Below are positions 1-9,861 of a stretch of 64,000 nucleotides of DNA, in pieces. The notes under the pieces are model-generated. The model was not told the origin of the DNA. It ran no database searches and saw only the letters and a program-made list of their open reading frames with translations. This DNA is from Euryodendron excelsum. Lineage: Eukaryota; Streptophyta; Magnoliopsida; Ericales; Pentaphylacaceae. Every line of letters starts with the position of its first letter. The first letter of the stretch is position 1. The stretch lies in NCBI GenBank assembly GCA_033060915.1, contig CM065381.1:4121001-4185000 (forward strand), given 5' to 3'. The position numbers and the translations under genes were made by a program.

Positions 1-397
1 GGTGGATTGAAGAAGGGAAGATAAAATGATATGGGTAGAGACGCCGATAATTTGTTTTCCGATCTGACCTTCAAATTTCTTCTGATGCATTACAAAAGTA
101 TCCAACATATATATGTCTGCCAAGGAAACAGAAACATAGCATAAAGCAAGAAGAAGAATAACCTATACTTACGTAAATATATGAACATGGGGTTTATATG
201 ACTTCCATGGATCATAGTCTTGAACTAAAGTGCGTTGAAAAAATGACTGACCTTTGTCGATAAGATCGGATTGAAATGAGTTTGTGTGGATAGATAGATA
301 GAGGAAAATGTATTGAAAAGCGACTGATCCTTATAGATAAGATCCGGAGGGAAATCGAAGGGGTAGAGGATGTCGCATTGTCACTGGTTTTACAAGT

Positions 398-562
398 AAA
401 AATGTGTTCTTGCGTTAGTGGCATAGGTCCATCAGCGCGGGAAACTACAAGGATTGTGCCTTCCCTTTGGACAGCCTTGGTGATCACATTCTTGAAGTAG
501 TTGGCATGGCCAGGACAATCAACGTGACCGAGCGTAGTGCCGATTCTCAATTTCTTACTCAA
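398..562 (-). pseudogene. EF-Tu (organelle-type) fragment, internally deleted
   Basis: A minus-strand frame of about 55 codons matches the GTP-binding domain of elongation factor Tu. Visible are an N-terminal [17 protein letters not shown] stretch, the G3 motif DCPGHA, then [19 protein letters not shown] and QEHIF. Homology stops near position 398 and the frame runs on into unrelated sequence. The HVD of the first motif (normally GHVDHGKT, the P-loop) is fused directly to the HVD before CPGH, so the P-loop and the switch I region between them are missing. The G4 motif NKxD is also absent. It cannot be a working GTPase. ADGPMP resembles plastid EF-Tu more than mitochondrial, but the stretch is too short to be sure. 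No intron is seen; a nuclear retrocopy or broken paralog is likely. Confidence 0.75.
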
Positions 563-879
563 TTGGATATAGAAGTGACTGAAATTTTAGAGATGATATT
601 GCATGTTATCGCAATACAATTATAAGTCCGAGGAGATATGTCATTTGGTATGTGGCGATTGACCACGGGCTGCCATTACATGGGGTTACTTTTGGAATTT
701 TGCCATTGATTTAGGGTTACTTTTGGAACAAAAAGTGTGGCAAACATCCTCGCTCTTTTAAATAGTAGAGATTAGTAGTTAATGATATACATGCATACGT
801 ATATATAAATATAACTACACGAGCAAAGTAAATAAATAAATAAATAATTAGGCAACTCTTCCACGTTTTTATCTTTTTA
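563..879. other. intergenic stretch, nothing recognised
   Basis: AT-rich sequence between the EF-Tu remnant and a MITE. The open frames here are short and have no recognisable domain. Confidence 0.5.
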
Positions 880-1285
880 GGCCATGTTTGTTCGAGGAAT
901 AAGAGGTGAAGGATTGGATGTGATATAACCCATGCTTGGCAAACCAAAATAGTAAAGGATTATATCTCCATTTGGAGATGTAATCCCCAAAATAAGAAAT
1001 ATGTAATAGCATGGGAGAGGTGGTATTACATATCACCTCCTTTGGGAAAAGAGAAAAATATAATTTTTTACCCATCTATTATCATTATAATAGGTTAATA
1101 TAATATTATACAACTGTTTTACAACATAATATACTATTAATATTAATTTTGTATTAAATTATATGATAATATAATAATATAACGTCACTTATCACATTCT
1201 AGCCAAACATAGTATGAGTAATTTTTTATCATATTATGGTATTACTTATTACCCATCATTACTTTTCTTATCCCAGAGTCTTAAT
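880..1285 (+). mobile_element. MITE-like repeat, copy 1 of an inverted pair
   Basis: About 400 bp starting GGCCATGTTTGTTCG and ending near TTCTTATCCCAGAG. The whole block matches the reverse complement of 7928-8338, including the GGAGATGTAATCC segment and the AT-rich centre with TTAATATTAAT. The ends are weakly inverted to each other (GAGGAATAAGAGG against GGGATAAGAAAAG). There is no coding capacity. Two dispersed copies of similar length and defined ends point to a non-autonomous DNA transposon; the superfamily is not certain. Confidence 0.6.
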
Positions 1286-2042
1286 TATCCAACATTTTCT
1301 TATCTTGCAAAAAAATGGGGCCCTAACTTCTTCCGTTATCGACAATCTTTTAGACTCTACAACTTCCTCCCAATTTAACAAATTATAAAACCATCATCTC
1401 AATTCCATTTGTCTTCCTTATCTCTCCTTTTTATCTCCTACTTTTGGTTGCCTTATTCTATTTTTCTGAATTTAAGAATGTGGAACAATGTTGAAAAATT
1501 CAAATAAAAGATTGGAAAACAACAATATTAAATTTAATAATCTTTGAGTTAAAGCCACTTAAATATTTATTAATCTTTGCACACACCCTTTTAGCAAACG
1601 CCACTTAAAAAATAACTACTATCCAAATACATTTTTATTAAAAAAAACGTCGCTTAAAAAAGTGACGTATTAAAACTAGATTCAACTTATGAATTATAAT
1701 TTTTTTAACCTTGCGTCCCAAGCACGCCCTAAACTACTTTACAACTACTCTTGAGACATAATACTACTACTACTCCTAAATAAGCCCTCTACTGGTGTTG
1801 TTAGTTGAAGGATCTTTTCTTTTGTAATGTCTTCAATTTTATATAACTCCCTATCGACGGATACACGAGAATCAACAGGTGCTAATAGTTCTCATGTTCT
1901 TAGCCCATTTAAGCTTTTACTTACAGTTATTGATCAGTTTCTATAACCCATATATGTGTGTGAGATCTTGCATTGCTCTGAACTGACCACACATGGATCT
2001 TTTGTTGTTTTCATAACGCCACGTATATATATATCCAAAGTA
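1286..2042. other. intergenic stretch, nothing recognised
   Basis: AT-rich DNA without a credible ORF or repeat. It ends at the target duplication ACTCT of the LTR element that follows. Confidence 0.5.
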
Positions 2043-2047
2043 ACTCT

Positions 2048-2473
2048 TGTTGGTCTTTTGCTTCTTTTTCCAATTCTTTTTCTAATCCCACATCGCGGTT
2101 GAAAGTAGGAAGGGGGGCAAAGGGGGCAAGGGGCAAATATTCTATAAGAAATGTTAAGTTTCTTTGGTAAAGTGCACCAATCAATAACTTAACTAGTAAT
2201 TTTTAACTTTAGCAAAATTTCTCTTAAACAGGTGAAAGTTAAAGTTTAACTAGTGGAGAAGCTTAGGAGGTGTCTTTGGAGTGAGGAGAAAAAATTGTGT
2301 GATTGTAATAATTTTTCACATACTGTATTTTTCTGTGGGGCTGGTGATTTTTTTCCTATTTTGAGAGTTTTTTACGTAAATCCTTGTATTGTTTTTTTCT
2401 CTATTTATTTTGATAATCATGTTTTTCCTATTTCTAAAAGAGGTGAATTTGGGAGGGCTAGAAATTCCCAACA
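2048..2473 (+). repeat. 5' LTR of the 2.3-kb Copia element
   Basis: Starts TGTTGGTC and ends CCCAACA just before the primer-binding site. It aligns over its length with 3941-4343, sharing blocks such as GGTGAAAGTTAAAGTTTA and GGGCTAGAAATTC. Confidence 0.85.
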
Positions 2474-2475
2474 AG

Positions 2476-2487
2476 TGATATCAGAGC
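2476..2487 (+). promoter_or_regulatory. tRNA primer-binding site of the 2.3-kb Copia element
   Basis: TGATATCAGAGC, 2 bp after the LTR end. It differs at one position from TGGTATCAGAGC, the site complementary to the 3' end of initiator-Met tRNA in most plant Copia elements. Confidence 0.8.
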
Positions 2488-2880
2488 CTTTTTCGGGTGT
2501 TTTGTTTATTTATTGAAATTTTTAGTATGCTCTGTGATTGCAGTTTTGACTGATCTTTCACATCAGAAAAGATTTTCTTAAAATTTCTTTTGGTGGGGTG
2601 GAGCTTTGGTGTGGTTATCCTTTTGGTATGGTGAAGCTTTGGTGTGGTAGTATGGATACGTACAGTGTAAGCATATTCTGTCTAAAAGATTGAGTTTTAA
2701 GCGGGACCAGTGTGACCCCTTCAATCTTTCCTAGGAATCTTTTCTAGAAACTTACTTAGTGAGTACTATTTATTTGTATGATAAAAATTCATCAAGGTAA
2801 TATCAGGAAGCAGGGCTTCAAATCCTATCAGATTTGATGTGAAGAAATTTGATGGGCGAATCAATTTTGGCTTGTGACAA

Positions 2881-3636
2881 GTGCAAGTTAGGGATGTTTT
2901 GATTCAATTAGGATTACGTAAGGCGTTGAAAGTCAAACTAATCCCTGAAGTTAGCAGTGATACTAGTGTGAGTAGGTCTGGAATGAGCGATGAAGATTGG
3001 GAGAATCTGGATTTTAGAGTAGTAAGTGCAATATGTTTGTGTCTGGCCAAGAATGTTCTTGCAAATGTGCATGAAATATTTACAGCAAAGAAACTTTGGA
3101 GGAAAACTTGAAGAGTTGTATCAAACGAAGGGTATCTTGAATCGGGTATATCTAAAGGAGCAGTTTCATACACTGCGGATGAGTGAAGGTACGACAATAT
3201 CAAGTCATTTAAGTGTTCTCAATGGCATCGTCTCTAAACTCGAATCTATTGGAGTTAAAATTAAAGATGAGGATCAAGCTTTAAGACTTATTTGGTCTCT
3301 CCCATCTTCCTATAAACATATGAAGCCTATTTTGATTCAAGGGAAGGAGAAAATAATTTTTTTAGAGGTTACTAGTAAACTATTTTCTGAAGAGAGAAGA
3401 CTAGACGGTGGATGTAATTGTTCACTTGAGAACCTAGTAGTGGCAGCTGGTGATTGGAAGAAGAACTCCATGAACAAAAAAGTAGTCTACTGGGTGTCTG
3501 GACAATCTGGGCTCGTCAAGAAAAATTGTCCAAAAATTGGAGCGGGTTCGGCAAGATGCTCCAAGTCAGTGAATAGAGATACTGATAATGACACTAACAT
3601 TGTGTCTTTCTGTATAGACAATGATGTTGGATGATA
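2881..3636 (+). pseudogene. Copia gag remnant (UBN2-type), frameshifted
   Basis: The first frame (2881-3111) resembles the start of Copia gag, with a DEDWENLD-type segment and LWRKT at the break. The reading then shifts to 3026-3634 with KLEELYQTK, VLNGIVSKLESIG, LIWSLPSSYKH and KLFSEERRL, the usual gag order. The following zinc knuckle is decayed: only GQSGLVKKNCPK remains of CX2CX4HX4C. The shift lies near 3105. Downstream to 3940 stops break all frames, so no pol is left. Not functional. Confidence 0.8.
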
Positions 3637-3940
3637 GAGGATGTGTTACTATTAGCAGTTCCATGAGTTTGCATGCAGGCATTGGTTTGGCGTTGATGCA
3701 GGGTGTGTGGTGGAAATTCGTGTCAATGGCTGATGAACTTTCAAGAAAGTCAAATGTGAAAGTTGCACCATAATTTTTCAAAAAGGTTGTTTTTGGACAT
3801 AGGCTGACGTGAAATGCTTGAAATTGGTTTATTCTGAGTGCATATGCTTTTATAATGGAGCATGATAGCAGAAGTTATGAAGATTTTCATTAAGGTGGAG
3901 TGTGACTGTGGAATCAGTCAAAGTCACAAAGATAAAAAAA

Positions 3941-4343
3941 TGTTGATCTTTTGCTCCTTTTTTTTAATTTCACGTCGGTTGGGAGTGGGAAGGGGAGCAA
4001 GGGGCAAATGTTATATAAGGAATGTTAAATTTCCTTACTTAAGTGCACCAGTCCATAGCTTAGCTAGTAACTTTTGATTTTAGTAAAATTACTCTTGAAG
4101 AGGTGAAAGTTAAAGTTTAGTCACTGAAAAAGTTTAGGGGGTGTCTTTGGAATAAGGAGAAAAAGTTATGTGATTATAATAATTTTTCACATAATGTATT
4201 TTTCTTTGAAGTTAGTGATTTTTCTCCTGTTTTAAAAGTTTTCTACGTAAATCTTTACGTTGTATTTTTCTCTATTTATTTTGATATTCTTTTCTTTTCT
4301 ATTTTAAAAGGGATAAATTTGAAAGGGCTAGAAATTCTCAATA
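3941..4343 (+). repeat. 3' LTR of the 2.3-kb Copia element
   Basis: Starts TGTTGATC and ends TTCTCAATA, where the last dinucleotide has drifted from CA to TA. It is followed by target duplication ACTCT at 4344-4348. A purine-rich AAGGTGGAG lies about 40 bp upstream, like the polypurine tract of Copia elements but further from the LTR than usual. Confidence 0.8.
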
Positions 4344-4348
4344 ACTCT

Positions 4349-5699
4349 TCACGTGTTCTTGTAATTGGCTCTTATTTTGAGTCGTCACGCTTATGAATGG
4401 CTCATCATTTAATTATTTTCGAGTTTAGTGTCCATCAATCCTAGATCTCTACTTATGAGCTTAACTGACCCATTTCACAATGGTTGTACGCTTCTATTAT
4501 GTGTTGTTGCAATTGTGTCTACACATTTATACATCAAAACTTTTTCTTATATCATGTGTCATGTTTCTTGGCAGAACAATTGAATTGACAGAAAATGTAG
4601 AACGCATTAAAAATTACATGTTCCCCCTCATTTCACATGATTTAAATTGAATTTTCATGATGAATAGGCTTAGACAATTCAAAACTCACCTCCGTACCTG
4701 ATCTTCTTCATCCATAAGGACAAATACTTCTTGTTTGTTCGTTTCACAAGAATTAAATGGAAACTTTGCTTTCCCTGTCATTGTCATTTTTTGGGAAAGG
4801 TCATATTTTCTTTCCTGTATTTCTGTGTCGTGGACATTGTTTTTTCTGTGGTAGTGTCTTTGTATGGTCAACTAAAATTGAAGGGGGGTGATGACGAAAC
4901 AATTAGAGACTTGACTTTGAACCAGATTAGGACGAAATGCCTACACTGGGAGCTAGCAGCCGTTGAAACTTCGGGTGGGGAGGGGAGTGAATGGAAGGAA
5001 AAATAATTAAAATTTTGTCTTTATTTGTTTCATTCTCTCTAAGAGAGAAGGGGGGGAAAAGGAGAGAGAAAATGAGGAAAAAAAAAGCGCACATTTTTTT
5101 TTTGTCTCTCTTCTTTCCTTACATTTTCCTTTTACTTCCTTTACAAAACTAAACAAGGAAAATTATTTTCTTTTGTTTTCTCTTTCTTTTATTTTCTCTT
5201 CCCTCTCCAAATTCCAAATAGGCTTAAGGCTAAGAATGTGTTTCTTCGTCTTCCCAAATTGCCATAAAATTTAGATTGCAAAGACATATTTTATAAATAG
5301 AAAATGTTATTTTTATAAAAAAAAATTTATATAAAATTACTATACAAATTGATGTGATAATAATAATTTTATAATTTAAAGTTATTATAATTATTATTTT
5401 GATAAAAATAAAGAATTCTCACTAAAGCACATCATTTTAATTAAAAATTTTATTTATATGTCATTACTCTTTATAAATACACTAAATACAGTAGTTAGTA
5501 AAGATGAATGGTCCGCTTGGGACTCATCAAATCACCAGCACTATCAACAGGCATTCGCTCTCTCTCTCTTCAATGATCGAGTGTGTATATTATACAAATA
5601 CAGTAAAGAAAGCAATTATAATATCGTGTTAATAAATTAGTAGTTAGTACAGACGGATGGTCCCATGAGACTCAAATCACCTGCACTATCAACTGGCAT

Positions 5700-5731
<32 letters not shown>

Positions 5732-7927
5732 TAATCGGTTGTTGGAGTTAATTTATGTGTAACTCGATTAATTTCGAGGCTTATGCAGTCCTTTTGTTCA
5801 ATACAAATTGCATAATTATCAGTATTTTATATTTCTAGATTAACTTTAAAGAGTTGACAGCAGCTAAGAGGTTATGAACTTGATAATAGGGGTATCTCTA
5901 CCTTTAGCTAACTTCTGTTAAAGAAATAGACAGAATATTCACTAATGACAAGCACATGTCCTTTTTCAAAGAGCAAAATGATAAAACCATGCATATTTTT
6001 TAATAATCTACTATAAATTTCTCTCAAATCACTTTAAAATTTTGAGTTTAATTTATTCTGTGATGTATATAATGTAATTAGACTTTATATAAAAGCTCTC
6101 AATTCAACTCATATGCAATATGCATTAGTCTTTGGGTAGAAAAGATACTGAATTTTACATTTTTGCTCATTAAAAAATGTCACATGTATATCACACGTGA
6201 TTTTTTTTTATCTATCTTTCAGACATAAGTTAACACTATAACAAATTAAATATGTAAAAGTTTAATTGCTACAAATAAAAATAAAAGTATTAAAATAAAA
6301 TTTAGTATAAAATATAACAGTACAAAGTGTAATTAACCCTAAATCCTTTAAACTAGAAAAATTATTGGGTCTTCTTAAAGCATTACGTTATCCATCTCTC
6401 ACTGTCTTCCTAATTTGGTGAATTCTAACCACACCCTCCAGACTTCCCTAATAGAAGAATCACTGTATTGTGATAGAATAAGCGATTGATGACATAGCAC
6501 CATTGCAGAATGGAATTACCGCCACTGCATTTATAAGAGTACAAATTATTTTTTCTTAAAATAATGGTCATGATTGCTAATTCATGACAAAAAAATTCAA
6601 AAAATAATAATACCATGTCGTCAATTATCATTTCCCAAGGACCACCCCTCCCAAAAAAAATAATTTCCTAGTGTCAGGACACAGAATCCCGCACATGTAT
6701 AAGCCAATTATTGAGACATGTACCAAAAAGATTATAAAAAAAAAAGGGGATAAACTTTTTGAGAAAAAAAATTAAAAATCACTGAAATTCACAATTAATT
6801 TTGTTACTTCCACAGCCATTTTTTAATCAATTTTGAAAATTTTAGTATACTTTTTTTGAAATACAGTTAACCCTTAATAGCAAGCTATATGATTATATTG
6901 TCAACTTAAAAGCGTTGATTTTAATGTTAGATCTTGTAAATATTAACTTGAATTTGTAATTGCGGCATTGTCTTAATAATAACTTAAAACACCTACACCA
7001 TAAGAACTAAGTCTTTAGTTTTTATATGTAGGTGATAGGGATGGTGATTAAGAGACAGTAAGAGATAATCACCACATTTGCATTACAATCAATATTCATG
7101 GGGTTTGCCATTAAAGCCACCATTAACTCTTAATTGGACATTGCACTTGTACGTATTACCAACTTATACAAATATTTAACTCAAGTTCCACAAGGAAAAA
7201 AAAACCATGAAATTTAACATTAAGTTATTAATAAAAAATGAGTTTTCATATTTGTACAATGGAAAAATAATTAGACGAGCAGGGCAGGGTCGATCAAGTC
7301 TCACACCCATAATTTATTTAATGCGAATTCGAATCACTTTCCCTCTCTTAAAACCAAAAAAAGAAGTTACGATGGCTTGTTCACTTACACTTCTAACTAA
7401 CGACAATTAAAAAATAACTAACACGAATTTGGCAAAGGTTACTCAATTAACACGAGTAAAATGCCTTGGACCACGTGTCTCACGCAGTCAACATTGGGCT
7501 CCTTGTCAAGGAAGTTCCATGAATCAAACAGAGCAATAAATTCAGATTCAACGTGATTCCCACCATTTTTTTTTTTTGGTAAAACGTCTCCACCAACAAT
7601 GAAAAAATTCATGCAATTATACTACTAAGGATAACGTTAAATAATTAATGAATTTTTTTTGTGTTTTTTTTGTAACATCTCCTCCAACAAAAAAAATAAA
7701 AAAGAGTTTAATTCTGATGCATTAACAATGTAAATATTTTTTTACATAAATGGATACTAGAATGTGACATGTGTTCCTAAACCATACTTTTATATGTTGT
7801 ACTTGAATTTTAAAAGACACGTGTTGCGTTGTAGTGTCTCATTTGTATAAAAAAAAATTATAAACTGACAGTGCATCAAAACTAAACTCAAAAGAAAAAC
7901 ACCAAAAATTATTCAATACACTTATTT
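4349..7927. other. AT-rich intergenic region
   Basis: No gene recognised in 3.6 kb. It holds a purine-rich stretch (5041-5090), a diverged direct duplication (about 5490-5580 and 5640-5740, both with AGTTAGTA, CACTATCAAC and a CT run), and a CT microsatellite at 5701-5726. The short frames have no domain signature and biased low-complexity composition. Confidence 0.5.
5701..5726. repeat. (CT)n microsatellite
   Basis: An uninterrupted CT dinucleotide run of 26 bp at the end of the second copy of the diverged duplication. Confidence 0.95.
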
Positions 7928-8338
7928 GCGGGATAAGAAAATAAGGAATAAATAATACTACAGGATACAAAAAGTGATAATGGGTGATAAGATGTGATAA
8001 GAAATTACTCATATTATGCTTGGTTAGAATGGAAAAACTAATATGATATTGTTATATTATTATATTATTAATTACAAAATTAATATTAATACTATAAAAT
8101 ACTATAATATATTTATATAATTAACTCGTTATAATAGTAATAGAAGGACAAGAATGAAAATTTTATCTTATTCAAGAGAGGGGATATATAATACTATATT
8201 CCCGTCATGTTACATTTTCCCCATTTTGGAGGAGGGAGATGTAATCCGATTTTATTGTTTTTTTCAAACATGAGTTTTGTGGCCCTCATAGGATGCCATC
8301 TCTAATCTCTCACCCTTTACCCCTCAAACAAACATGGC
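7928..8338 (-). mobile_element. MITE-like repeat, copy 2 of an inverted pair
   Basis: Starts near GCGGGATAAG and ends AACAAACATGGC. Read on the minus strand it aligns with 880-1285, sharing the GGAGATGTAAT block, the AT-rich core and the GTTTG terminus. It lies about 1.5 kb upstream of the DXS start codon. No coding capacity. Confidence 0.6.
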
Positions 8339-9011
8339 TGGAGGACCATGTCACTTTTTTTTTTTTTCTCTCACAATACAATGGATTCTCATTGTCAGGT
8401 AAGTCTCGAATACCCTTAGCCAACTCCCTCGCGAAGGGATAGCCCACTACATTATGAGAAAAGGAGCAAAAATAACATGATCATGTAAAAACACTGAATA
8501 ATCACTCGAAAACACACAGCTCTCCCTGTATAAATGGGTTCCATCATGTAAGACAAGGTGCGTATGGATTTGCAGATTTCTATTCCTATTGGAACAATAC
8601 TTAGTGCATAATTCATTTTAGGGAAAAAAATGTAGTTTCGGATGAGAAAATGGTAAATGGTTTACTTTGTAATGTAAAATGGTCGACATTAAATAGAGAA
8701 AAGTAGACATGCACCAATGCAATAGTTTATTAATTCATAATGTATTATCAGTTTTCACAACGTATACGAGCAGCACTTGATTGTAGATATGACACGCATA
8801 ACTATTACATCTTGAACAACTAGGTATATTGGAGACGCTGATCTTCTTTTGGTATCGGCACTCAACATAAAAAATTAACCCCACTGATAAGTCAGATTAA
8901 TCACAGTAGAATGTAACTTTTAAAAACCACCATTTGCTAGAATCGATGTATAAAATTTATTTATTATTGGGACTAACATACTTACTGTTGAGATTGATCT
9001 TTCTAACTATT
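8339..9011. other. intergenic stretch, nothing recognised
   Basis: AT-rich, distal 5' flank of the DXS gene. No ORF or repeat with recognisable structure. Confidence 0.5.
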
Positions 9012-9332
9012 GGGTAATGATACTGTATTTTTTTATGATTTGAATTTATTTACAAAATAGAAGAAAATGTAAATATTTTAATAAAATAATAAAAATACCC
9101 TTACAAATGACAGCCTTTTTTTTGGACATAAAGTAGTAAAATTGTTTTTTTAAAATACTATTTTTTAGAGGTGAAACGATGAAAATACTCCTATCATAGA
9201 ATCATCGTTAATCTTAATGGTTTTCATACGCTTTACGGTTAAGTTCAAAACACGAAAGTGAAGCGTTCACGTTAAAGCACATAGAGGTTGTGTGATTTCT
9301 ACTCAAATCACGAGGGGCAAGTATAATTATCC
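9012..9332. mobile_element. MITE with ~30-bp terminal inverted repeats in the DXS upstream region
   Basis: The left end GGGTAATGATACTG...ATGATTTGA matches the reverse complement of the right end TCAAATCACG...AATTATCC over about 30 bp with mismatches. The element is ~320 bp and non-coding. The termini resemble those of the foldback element upstream of the CONSTANS-like gene (44774-45213), so both may belong to one family. It ends about 400 bp before the DXS TATA box. Confidence 0.55.
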
Positions 9333-9737
9333 AATTATTTTAAGATGTAATAGAGATAGGGTGTAAGAACTTTACATGTATATTAACAAAGACAGCATGT
9401 GATACTATTTCACTAATTAATGATGTGTCATTGTAATTATGATTTCAACATGTTAGCATAATTTGTTTCACTTGTTTTATTCCGCCACCCTTGCATTGAA
9501 TATTTTTTTTTTTACATGCAGGTGGGAACACAAGTCCAGTGATAGGACTTTGGAAATGCAAGAGTCCACACGACATTTACTACTAGAAGTTAAAATCTCA
9601 ATGGTGAAATCATGGGAACTGTTTCGATGTGCACTGTAAACTCCAAAAAGACAGAATAACTCAGTTAAGCTGCGTAATTACGTCATTAATAATAGTTTTT
9701 TTTCCCCCATGCTATGGACATAGTTCTTACTTTCCTC

Positions 9738-9744
9738 TATAAAA
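9738..9744 (+). promoter_or_regulatory. TATA box of the DXS gene
   Basis: TATAAAA in a CT-rich context, 118 bp before the start codon. With the usual ~30 bp spacing transcription would start near 9770-9780, giving a 5' UTR of roughly 85-90 nt. Confidence 0.65.
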
Positions 9745-9840
9745 GGCCTCCTATCCCCATAAACTCTCCCACATAAACTACTGCTACTACTACTTCTTCA
9801 GCACTTGAAATAGTCTCATTATTTTGGCACCAATTCACAG

Positions 9841-9860
9841 AGAGAGAGAGAGAGAGAGAG
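9841..9860. repeat. (GA)n tract in the DXS 5' UTR
   Basis: A GA dinucleotide run placed directly before the start codon at 9862. Such runs vary in length between individuals and sit where they could influence translation or bind GAGA-type factors (inference). Confidence 0.85.
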
Positions 9861-9861
9861 A

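Larger units (their letters stand above)
2048..4343 (+). mobile_element. Copia-type LTR retrotransposon, internally deleted (2.3 kb)
   Basis: Two direct repeats (2048-2473 and 3941-4343) enclose 1.47 kb. The element starts with TG, and the 5-bp target duplication ACTCT lies at 2043-2047 and 4344-4348. A primer-binding site TGATATCAGAGC follows the 5' LTR (one mismatch to the plant initiator-Met tRNA type TGGTATCAGAGC). Internally only a gag-like frame remains; protease, integrase and reverse transcriptase are absent. It could only have moved with enzymes from another element. The LTRs differ at many sites and by small gaps, so the insertion is old. Confidence 0.85.
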
